This document shows, one piece after another, positions 17,881 to 24,654 of a stretch of 64,000 nucleotides of DNA (its first letter is position 1; every line of letters starts with the position of its first letter). This DNA comes from CAYPAV01 sp964408805. Its GTDB lineage: Bacteria; Pseudomonadota; Alphaproteobacteria; UBA8366. The translations under genes and the position numbers were made by a program. The stretch covers positions 1 to 64,000 of the forward strand of contig CAYPAV010000003.1 of the NCBI GenBank assembly GCA_964408805.1, given 5' to 3'. The notes under the pieces were generated by a model that made no database searches, was not told the DNA's origin, and saw only the letters and a list, made by a program, of their open reading frames with translations.

Positions 17881-17911
17881 GAGCCCGGCCGGCACGTTGT
17901 CGACCGGGCTC
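17881..17911 (+). terminator. Intra-operon hairpin between heme protein and napC-like gene
   Basis: Perfect 8-base arms GAGCCCGG (17881-17888) and CCGGGCTC (17904-17911) enclose a 15-base loop. Only a short CGTTTGG follows, so it is a weak intrinsic terminator at best. It could stabilise the upstream message or reduce readthrough into the cytochrome gene. Confidence 0.5.
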
Positions 17912-17952
17912 CGTTTGGCGCAAACGTATACGATCAGGATGGGGGACATGAC

Positions 17953-18528
17953 GTGGCAGTATTCAATTTCCTAAGGAAAACGACGATCGTCGCTTTCCTG
18001 ATCGGCGGGATCACCGGCCTCGTGGCGGCGCTTCTGGCGGAGCAAATGGATCATATGACGACGACGGATGAATTCTGCACGTCGTGTCATGCCATGCAGG
18101 CCTATATCGCCGATAGCCCGATTTACAAGGAATCCGCCCATCTGACCGCCGCAAGCGGCGTGCGGCCCCGATGCGCGGATTGTCACATTCCAAAGGGCTT
18201 GGTCATCGCCACCTACACTCATGTGGTCAACGGCGTGAAGGATCTCTGGGGCGAGGTCACGCTCGACTACCGGGACCCGGCCGTCTGGAAGGCGGAAAAG
18301 GCGCGGTTAGCTTACAAGGTTCGCGATTGGTTTCGCGACAATGACAGCGTCACCTGCCGCGACTGCCACGAGGAGGCGTCGATCAAGCCGGGGCGCAAAC
18401 GGGGCCAGCGTCAACACGCCGAGGCACGCAAGACCGGCATGACTTGCATCGACTGTCACTACAATCTCGTCCACGACGAGATCGAGCCGCGTCAAAGCTT
18501 CCTCGATAGCGCGGGGAAAAATCAATGA
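17953..18528 (+). CDS. NapC/NirT-family tetraheme quinol dehydrogenase
   Basis: 191-residue membrane-anchored cytochrome c. One N-terminal transmembrane helix (about 10-29) is followed by four CxxCH sites: CTSCH at 42-46, CADCH at 74-78, CRDCH at 135-139 and CIDCH at 165-169. The first is CxxCHxM, as in NapC/NrfH, where Met can be the sixth ligand. Such proteins oxidise menaquinol or other quinols and pass electrons to periplasmic oxidoreductases. The start is GTG at 17953, because the ATG at 17948 is out of frame and stops at once. Its stop overlaps the rquA start (ATGA). Likely partner: the upstream heme protein. Likely donor: rhodoquinol (inference). Confidence 0.9.
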   Translation: MAVFNFLRKTTIVAFLIGGITGLVAALLAEQMDHMTTTDEFCTSCHAMQAYIADSPIYKESAHLTAASGVRPRCADCHIPKGLVIATYTHVVNGVKDLWGEVTLDYRDPAVWKAEKARLAYKVRDWFRDNDSVTCRDCHEEASIKPGRKRGQRQHAEARKTGMTCIDCHYNLVHDEIEPRQSFLDSAGKNQ

Positions 18529-19247
18529 CCGCCCCCGATGATGGCCGAGTGATCGTCGCGGAAGACGTCGCGCGGACTTCGGTTCCATCGATCCCCGACT
18601 ATCTTCGAAGCGTCTATAGCTGGGCTTACATCGATCCTCGCAACGTGCGCCTGCTCGATCGCGAAGCCGTCGTCGAATTCATTCTTTTCGGCAACGGCCG
18701 CCGGCTCCGCCGCGCCCTGTTGGCGGAACTCGAGCCCGGTCAGCGGGTCCTGCAGGCCGCCAACGTCTATGGCTGTCTCATTCCCGAAATGGCCAAGAAA
18801 ATCGGTCCCGGAGGGTTTCTGGACGTGATCGACATAGTGCCCCTTCAGGCCGCGAATTGCCGCCGCAACCTGGCCGGCCAGCCGCAAGCCCGCGTGCGGA
18901 TCGCGGACGCCGAACGGCCGGGACCCGGACAATACGATAGGGTCTCTTCGTTCTTCCTGCTGCATGAGCTTCCCGACCAACAACGACGCAATGTCGTGAA
19001 TGCCCTGCTGGATCGAGTCGCGCCGGGCGGCAAGGCCGTCTTCGTGGATTATCACCGCCCCAAAGCGTTCCATCCGCTTCGCTGGTTGCTCGCAGGCGTC
19101 TTCAAGTGGCTGGAGCCTTTCGCCTTCGATCTTTGGACCCATGAAATTGCCGAATTCGCAACGCATCCGGCGCGGTTCCAATGGCGCACGCGAGCATTCT
19201 TCGGCGGGCTCTACCAGATAACCACAGCTACAGCGCCTCGCCCTTGA
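18525..19247 (+). CDS. rquA: RquA-like rhodoquinone biosynthesis methyltransferase-fold protein
   Basis: 240-residue class I methyltransferase-fold protein. RquA converts ubiquinone into rhodoquinone, a low-potential quinone for anaerobic respiration. It is recognised by IPDYLRSVYSWAYIDP near the N-terminus, FFLLHELPD after the fold core, VDYHRPKAFHPLRW, and LEPFAFDLWTHEI. Motif I, normally D/E-x-G-x-G-x-G, is here VLQAANVYG (75-83), the acidic and glycine residues being lost, which is the known peculiarity of RquA against UbiE/UbiG. It is translationally coupled to the NapC-like gene. Its 3' end overlaps by 20 bases the convergent ubiH-like gene. The name comes from remembered family motifs, not a search. 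Confidence 0.75.
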   Translation: MTAPDDGRVIVAEDVARTSVPSIPDYLRSVYSWAYIDPRNVRLLDREAVVEFILFGNGRRLRRALLAELEPGQRVLQAANVYGCLIPEMAKKIGPGGFLDVIDIVPLQAANCRRNLAGQPQARVRIADAERPGPGQYDRVSSFFLLHELPDQQRRNVVNALLDRVAPGGKAVFVDYHRPKAFHPLRWLLAGVFKWLEPFAFDLWTHEIAEFATHPARFQWRTRAFFGGLYQITTATAPRP

Positions 19248-20454
19248 CCAAGCGGGGGAGTTCGCCGACCACACCCATCGCGTGGCGCATAAAGAAGCGC
19301 TTCAAAGGCGGCAGTTTGCCGACCGCCGCCAGTCCAAGGTCACGGGCCAGCCGCACCGGCGGGATATCGTTCGAGAACAGCCGGTTCAAGGCATCGGTCA
19401 CGACGGCCAGGGTCATATTGTCGACCCGGCGCCATTGCTCGTAGCGTGCCAGCACGGTGACATCGCCCGCCTCGAGACCGAGCCGCCGGGCATCGACGAT
19501 CGCCTCGGCAAGGGCCGCGACGTCGCGGAGACCGAGGTTGAGGCCTTGCCCGGAGATCGGGTGGATCGCATGCGCCGCCTCGCTGACAAGGGCAAGGCGG
19601 AGATCCGAATAGCGCGCCGCATGCATCAATCCCAAGGGATAAGCGAAACGCGGGCCGACCAACTCCAGCGGGCCCAGCCAATCACCGAAGCGCCGCCGGA
19701 TTTCGCCAAGGAAAGCCTCGTCGTCGAGATCGAGAAAACCGAGCGCCAAATCGGCCCGTTCGGTCCAGACGATATTGGTCCGATCGCCGGTCATTGGCAG
19801 CATCGCGAAGGGCCCGCCCGGTAGGAAAAGCTCGACCGCGACACCGGCATGGGCGCGTGCATGGGCGACGGTGCAGACGATCGCGGTCTGATCGTAGCGC
19901 CAACTCGTGACCTCGATCCCCGCGGCTTTGCGGAGCGGCGATTGCCGCCCGTCGGCGGCGGCGACAAGCGACGCCTGGAGCCGCCTGCCATCCGTCAGTT
20001 CCACCTCGGCACCCGTCACGTCGCGGGTCGCCTCGGCAACCTCGCCTGGCGCGATCAACTCAAGTGTGGACAGTTCGGCGGCATTTTCCAGCAGCGCCGC
20101 TCTCAGGTCGCGGTTCTCGACGATATAGCCGAAGGGGGCTTCGCCGACCTCCTGGTGATCATAGTGCAGGAACAACGGCGAAATACCGCGCACGGGGTGG
20201 CCGTCGGCGACACGAATATCCAAGATCGGCTCCGCCGCCGTCTCGACGCGAGACCAGACACCGATACCTCGTAGCACCTGCGCCGAGCCTTGGGCGATTG
20301 AGGTGGTCCGGCCATCGAATCCGGCCGCAGTCGCCGTCGCCGGGTCCACGCGGTCGATCACCGCCGTCCGGACGCCGGCAGCACCGAGCGCGCAACCGAG
20401 GCTCAACCCGCCCAAACCGCCGCCGACGACAACAACTTCATACGACCCCGACAT
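19228..20454 (-). CDS. UbiH/UbiF-family FAD-dependent ring hydroxylase
   Basis: 408-residue flavoprotein monooxygenase of ubiquinone biosynthesis. It has an N-terminal GGGLGGL FAD site, the DGRQSPLR motif (residues about 170-177) that contacts both FAD and NADPH, and the C-terminal AHAIHPISGQGLNLGLRD motif, in which the usual HPIAGQG has Ser for Ala. Members hydroxylate the C1, C5 or C6 position of the polyprenylated ring, and which one applies cannot be decided here. ATG 20454 was taken over the adjacent GTG 20457. The neighbourhood with an RquA-like gene places ubiquinone and rhodoquinone synthesis side by side. Confidence 0.85.
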   Translation of the reverse strand: MSGSYEVVVVGGGLGGLSLGCALGAAGVRTAVIDRVDPATATAAGFDGRTTSIAQGSAQVLRGIGVWSRVETAAEPILDIRVADGHPVRGISPLFLHYDHQEVGEAPFGYIVENRDLRAALLENAAELSTLELIAPGEVAEATRDVTGAEVELTDGRRLQASLVAAADGRQSPLRKAAGIEVTSWRYDQTAIVCTVAHARAHAGVAVELFLPGGPFAMLPMTGDRTNIVWTERADLALGFLDLDDEAFLGEIRRRFGDWLGPLELVGPRFAYPLGLMHAARYSDLRLALVSEAAHAIHPISGQGLNLGLRDVAALAEAIVDARRLGLEAGDVTVLARYEQWRRVDNMTLAVVTDALNRLFSNDIPPVRLARDLGLAAVGKLPPLKRFFMRHAMGVVGELPRLVKGEAL

Positions 20455-20587
20455 CACCCGTCCATTCGTCGAAAACCGTCATGGATTCAAGCTTCTCCCG
20501 TTCGTCATGGGATGTCCAGCGGTGCGAATTGACCAAACAATAAACAATTTCGAAATATCGCCTAATTATTCATCAACACCAGCACGC

Positions 20588-20601
20588 GGCACGGTTCTTG
20601 T
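20588..20601 (+). promoter_or_regulatory. Candidate sigma-54 promoter of glnK
   Basis: GGCACGGTTCTTGT has the -24 GG and the TTG of the -12 element at the right spacing (GG-N10-GT against GG-N10-GC), so it is a near-consensus RpoN promoter about 75 bases before glnK. NtrC sites were not recognised upstream. Confidence 0.55.
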
Positions 20602-20677
20602 GTTGGAAGAGGCAGCCGCCACGACCGGACCAAGGCCGTGACGGCAAGTTAGAAAGTCAAAGGTGGAGGACGCAGGC

Positions 20678-21016
20678 ATGAAAATGATCATGGCGGTCAT
20701 CAAACCCTTCAAGCTCGATGAGGTGCGCGAGGCACTGACGGCGCTCGGCATCGAAGGCATGACGGTCAGCGAAGTCAAAGGATTCGGCCGGCAGAAGGGC
20801 CAGACCGAAATCTATCGGGGGGCGGAATACGCGGTGAACTTCCTGCCCAAGGTGAAAATCGATCTCGCGGTGAACGACGACGTGGCCGGCCAGGTGGTTG
20901 AAACCATCGAGCGCGCGGCCAAGACCGATCGCATCGGGGACGGCAAGATCTTCGTTCTCGATCTCGCCACGGCGGTCCGCATCCGGACCGGCGAGACCGA
21001 TAGCGAAGCGATCTAG
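20678..21016 (+). CDS. glnK: Nitrogen regulatory protein P-II
   Basis: 112-residue PII signal transducer. It starts MKMIMAVIKPFKLDEVREAL, has the T-loop segment with the uridylylated tyrosine (GQTEIYRGAEY, Tyr51) and the C-terminal B/C-loop residues with the RIGDGKIFV motif that binds ATP/ADP and 2-oxoglutarate. The start was set at 20678 behind GTGGAGGA. It lies 18 bases upstream of amtB and so is the GlnK type, which blocks the ammonium channel when nitrogen is plentiful. Expression is probably RpoN/NtrC dependent from the candidate promoter at 20588. Confidence 0.95.
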   Translation: MKMIMAVIKPFKLDEVREALTALGIEGMTVSEVKGFGRQKGQTEIYRGAEYAVNFLPKVKIDLAVNDDVAGQVVETIERAAKTDRIGDGKIFVLDLATAVRIRTGETDSEAI

Positions 21017-21034
21017 GAAAGGGATACCGAGAAA

Positions 21035-22327
21035 ATGCGAAATTTTGGCAAACACATGTGGCTTGGCTGGTTCGCGGGGGGACTAACGCTTTTGGCGGCA
21101 CCGGCTCTCGGTGCCGACGCGAAGCTCGACAGTGGCGATACGGCCTGGATGCTGACGTCGACAGCCCTTGTCTTGATGATGACCATCCCCGGGCTGGCCA
21201 TGTTTTACGGCGGCATGGTGCGCAAGAAAAACGTCCTCAGCATCGCCGTGCAGAGCTTCGCCATCTGCTGCCTGGTCAGTATCGTCTGGATGGTCGTCGG
21301 CTACAGCCTCGCCTTCGCGGAGGGCAATTCCTTCGTCGGCGGTCTCGATTCGGCGTTTCTGACCCATATGGGCGTCGACACCTTGAACGGCACGATGCCG
21401 GAATCGGTCTTCATCGCCTTCCAAATGACTTTCGCGATCATCACGCCGGCGCTCATTACGGGTGCCCTCGCCGATCGGATGAAGTTCTCGGCGCTGATGA
21501 TCTTCGTGCTGCTCTGGTCGGTGATCGTCTATTCGCCGATCACGCATTGGGTCTGGGGTCCCGGCGGGTTCCTCGGCAATGACGGTGTCCTCGATTTCGC
21601 GGGCGGTACCGTCGTTCATATCAACTCCGGCGTGGCCGCCCTCGTCGCCTGTCTCGTCCTCGGCAAGCGCCAAGGCTATGGCAGCGAGAATATGGCGCCG
21701 CACAATTTGACGCTCAGCATCATCGGCGCCGCTCTGTTGTGGGTCGGCTGGTTCGGCTTCAACGCCGGTTCGGCGGTGGCCGCGAACGGTTCTGCCGGCA
21801 TGGCGATGCTGGTGACCCAGATCGCCGCCGCGGGCGCGGCGCTTGCCTGGATGCTCTGCGAATGGGCGACGCTGAAAATGCCGAGCGTGCTCGGCCTGGT
21901 CTCGGGCGCGGTCGCCGGCCTCGTGGCCATCACGCCCGCCGCCGGTTTCGTCGGCCCGGGCGGCGCGCTGGCCATCGGCATCGCCGCCGGTGTCGTCTGC
22001 TGGTGGGCCTCGACCAAGCTGAAACTGAAGCTCGGTTATGACGACTCGCTTGACGTCTTCGGCATTCACGGCGTCGGCGGCATCGTCGGCGCCCTCCTGA
22101 CCGGCGTCTTTGCGGTCAAGGCGATCGGCGGGACCAGCGGCCTCATCGAAGGCAATCCGGGCCAGGTCGCCACCCAGCTTTGGGGGATCGTGGCCACCAT
22201 CGTCTATTGTGCGATTGCGACCTTCGTCATCCTCAAGATCGTCGACATGGTCGTCGGTCTTAGAGTGCCAGAGGATACGGAACGCGACGGACTCGATTTC
22301 GATCTTCACGGCGAATCCGTCCACTAA
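21035..22327 (+). CDS. amtB: Ammonium transporter
   Basis: 430-residue Amt/MEP channel. A cleavable signal peptide (to about ...APALGAD) precedes 11 transmembrane helices. It shows GDTAWMLTSTALVLMMTIPG at the first helix, AGGTVVHINSG with the first pore His, and DVFGIHGVGGIVGALLTG with the second pore His. The cytoplasmic tail is short. It is co-transcribed with glnK and ends at a strong terminator. Confidence 0.96.
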   Translation: MRNFGKHMWLGWFAGGLTLLAAPALGADAKLDSGDTAWMLTSTALVLMMTIPGLAMFYGGMVRKKNVLSIAVQSFAICCLVSIVWMVVGYSLAFAEGNSFVGGLDSAFLTHMGVDTLNGTMPESVFIAFQMTFAIITPALITGALADRMKFSALMIFVLLWSVIVYSPITHWVWGPGGFLGNDGVLDFAGGTVVHINSGVAALVACLVLGKRQGYGSENMAPHNLTLSIIGAALLWVGWFGFNAGSAVAANGSAGMAMLVTQIAAAGAALAWMLCEWATLKMPSVLGLVSGAVAGLVAITPAAGFVGPGGALAIGIAAGVVCWWASTKLKLKLGYDDSLDVFGIHGVGGIVGALLTGVFAVKAIGGTSGLIEGNPGQVATQLWGIVATIVYCAIATFVILKIVDMVVGLRVPEDTERDGLDFDLHGESVH

Positions 22328-22352
22328 CGACCCATCGCCAAGCGCGATACCT

Positions 22353-22380
22353 AGGGGGGACCTTCGGGTCCCCCTTTTTT
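22353..22380 (+). terminator. Intrinsic terminator after amtB
   Basis: A GGGGGACC stem with a TTCG tetraloop and matching GGTCCCCC is followed by six T. It is the clearest factor-independent terminator in the window and closes the glnK-amtB operon. Confidence 0.93.
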
Positions 22381-22490
22381 ATCGACGAAGGCCTACCTCC
22401 CCGCCCGACCGCCCGCTACCATGACAAGGGGATCGACATATCGACGGGACGGTCGGCCTTTGAAACGCGATCGAGCGGGGATGCAAGACC

Positions 22491-24416
22491 ATGACGAAAA
22501 TCATGCCGGCGGAAGACGCCGTCGCATTGATCCAGGATGGTGACGCGGTTGCCGTTTCGGGTTACGGCACGAACGGCGTCCCGGAGCAATTACTGGCCGG
22601 TATCGAGGACCGGTTCGGCGCGACCGCGGCCCCCCGCGACCTGACTCTTGTCTTTGCCGGCGGTATCGGCGACGGCAAAGACCGCGGTCTCAACCGGTTG
22701 GGATATGAAGGACTGCTGAAACGCGTGATCGCCGGCCATTACGGCTTGGTCCCGAAGATCGAGAAGCTGGCGCTCGACGACAAGATCGAAGCCTACAACC
22801 TGCCGGAAGGCGCGATCACCCATCTCTATCGCGATATCGCGGCCGGCAAGCCGGGCACGCTCTCCAAGGTCGGCATCGGCACCTTCGTGGATCCGCGCCT
22901 GGAAGGGGCCAAGGTAAATGCCGCCGCCCGAGAGGATATCGTCGAACTGATGGAGTTGAACGGACAGGAAACCCTCTTCTTCAAGGGGTTTCCGATCAAT
23001 ATCGGCATCATCCGCGGCACAACGGCCGATCCCGAAGGCAACATCACGGTCGAAAAGGAATCGCTTCGCCTGGAGAATCTCGCAATCGCCATGGCGGCGC
23101 ATAATTCGGGCGGGGTCGTACTTTGCCAGGTCGAACGCGTGGCCGAGGCCAATTCGCTGGACGCCCGGCGCGTGCGCATTCCCGGCATGCTGGTCGATGC
23201 CGTCGTGGTGGCCGAACCCGAATATCACATGCAGACCTTCACCCAGCAGTACAACCCGGCCCTCTCAGGCGAGCTGAGGGCCCCGCTGGAGGCGCTGAAG
23301 CCCTTGCCGCTCGACGAGCGGAAGGTGATCGCGCGCCGCGCCGCGATGGAACTCACCCCTCATTCGGTCGTCAATCTGGGCCTCGGGCTCCCCTCCCTCG
23401 TCGGCTCGATCGCGAACGAGGAGCGGATATCGGACCAGATCACCTTGACCGTCGATCCCGGTATTTTCGGCGGCGTGCCGCTCGGCGGCCAGGATTTCGG
23501 AGCGGCGATGAATTATTCGGCCGCGGTCGACCATCCCTCGCAATTCGACTTCATCGACGGCGGCGGTCTCGATTCCGCTTATCTCGGCTTCGCGGAGTGC
23601 GATGGGGCCGGCAACATCAACGCGAGCCGGTTCTCGGGCCGGGTCGCGGGTTGCGGCGGGTTCATCAATATCAGCCAAAACAGCAAAAAGGTCGTCTTCG
23701 TCGGGACCTTCAACGCAGGCGGGCTGGGGATTGCGGTCAAGCAAGGGGAAATCCGTATCCTCCAGGAAGGCAAGTATTCGAAATTCACCGAGGCGGTGTC
23801 CCAAGTGACGTTCGCGGGCGAGGTCGCAGCGGCGGCCGGCCAATCCGTCCACTACGTCACCGAACGCTGCGTCTTCACGCTACAAAAGGGCGGGCTGACT
23901 TTGACCGAAGTCGCGCCCGGAATCGACCTCCAAACCCAAATCCTCGACCTTTTGCCTTTTACGCCGATCGTCGACGATCCGAAGCCCATGAACGCCGCCC
24001 TCTTCGAGGCGCCGGCCTTCGGGCTTCGCGAGATGCTGCACGACATCCGGATCGAAGACCGCATCCACTACGACCCGGCGACGAACACCTTGTTTCTCGA
24101 CTATGGCGGCATGCGGGTAAAGGACGCGGAAGACTTGGAGCGGATAAAGACAGCGGTCGACGCGGCCCTGGCGCCGTTGGACGGACGGGTCAATGCAATC
24201 GTCAATTACCAGTCCTTCTGGGCCGATCCCGAGATCATGGACGCCTATCTGGATCTCGTGCGTTACGTGGAGGACCGCTATTACATCAAGGTCTCGCGCT
24301 ATACGTCGAGCGGCTTCGCGCGGTTGAAACTGGCACAGGGGCTCGGCCAGCGGTCGGTAACGGCCGATGTTCAACAGACCCATCGAGAAGCACGCGCGCA
24401 ACTTGAACAGAACTGA
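22491..24416 (+). CDS. Acyl-CoA:acetate/propionate CoA-transferase-like protein (YdiF/Pct type) with C-terminal extension
   Basis: 641-residue fused alpha-beta class I CoA-transferase. The first half carries the CoA-binding GxGxxG-like GYGTNGVPEQLL, and the second half opens with VVNLGLGLPSLV and TVDPGIFGGVPLGG (320-333). In propionate CoA-transferases this second motif reads TVExG with the catalytic Glu that forms the acyl-CoA thioester. Here the position is Asp322. Normal length is about 520 residues; the extra 100-110 C-terminal residues contain an alpha/beta unit with VDAALAPLDGRVNAIVNY, similar to extensions seen in some acyl-CoA transferases. It sits between amtB and ftsK and is probably monocistronic. 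Confidence 0.8.
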   Translation: MTKIMPAEDAVALIQDGDAVAVSGYGTNGVPEQLLAGIEDRFGATAAPRDLTLVFAGGIGDGKDRGLNRLGYEGLLKRVIAGHYGLVPKIEKLALDDKIEAYNLPEGAITHLYRDIAAGKPGTLSKVGIGTFVDPRLEGAKVNAAAREDIVELMELNGQETLFFKGFPINIGIIRGTTADPEGNITVEKESLRLENLAIAMAAHNSGGVVLCQVERVAEANSLDARRVRIPGMLVDAVVVAEPEYHMQTFTQQYNPALSGELRAPLEALKPLPLDERKVIARRAAMELTPHSVVNLGLGLPSLVGSIANEERISDQITLTVDPGIFGGVPLGGQDFGAAMNYSAAVDHPSQFDFIDGGGLDSAYLGFAECDGAGNINASRFSGRVAGCGGFINISQNSKKVVFVGTFNAGGLGIAVKQGEIRILQEGKYSKFTEAVSQVTFAGEVAAAAGQSVHYVTERCVFTLQKGGLTLTEVAPGIDLQTQILDLLPFTPIVDDPKPMNAALFEAPAFGLREMLHDIRIEDRIHYDPATNTLFLDYGGMRVKDAEDLERIKTAVDAALAPLDGRVNAIVNYQSFWADPEIMDAYLDLVRYVEDRYYIKVSRYTSSGFARLKLAQGLGQRSVTADVQQTHREARAQLEQN

Positions 24417-24654
24417 CATAGGTTTATGCGTTAATCTTCGAAATTCCGGGAGATTCCGAAAATTAACTTGAACTCCTCATGTAAAAAAAAACTTATCTAT
24501 TCTATGGAACAGTAGTATTTATTCTAATTCCTTTAATTGTTCGGCTTGAGTTCTTTCGTCTTGGCGACTAGAATTCTCCGAATGTTGGCGTCTCGGCCCG
24601 ATTTAGGCCGTTGATCGCCCCTGGGCCCGGATATCGGGCTTCTCGACGAGGTCG
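24417..24654. promoter_or_regulatory. AT-rich intergenic region upstream of ftsK
   Basis: Much poorer in G+C than its surroundings, including a run of nine A at about 24483-24491 and a small GCCCG/CGGGC hairpin at 24625-24639. It must contain the ftsK promoter. No confident hexamer pair was assigned. Confidence 0.4.

Noticed and set aside
24625..24639. Terminator GCCCG-GATAT-CGGGC before ftsK
   Set aside because: Only five base pairs and no U tract, and it lies just before the ribosome-binding site.
24417..24654. Non-coding RNA or attachment site in the AT-rich gap
   Set aside because: No tRNA-like fold, direct repeat pair or integrase is near. AT-richness alone is expected of a promoter region.
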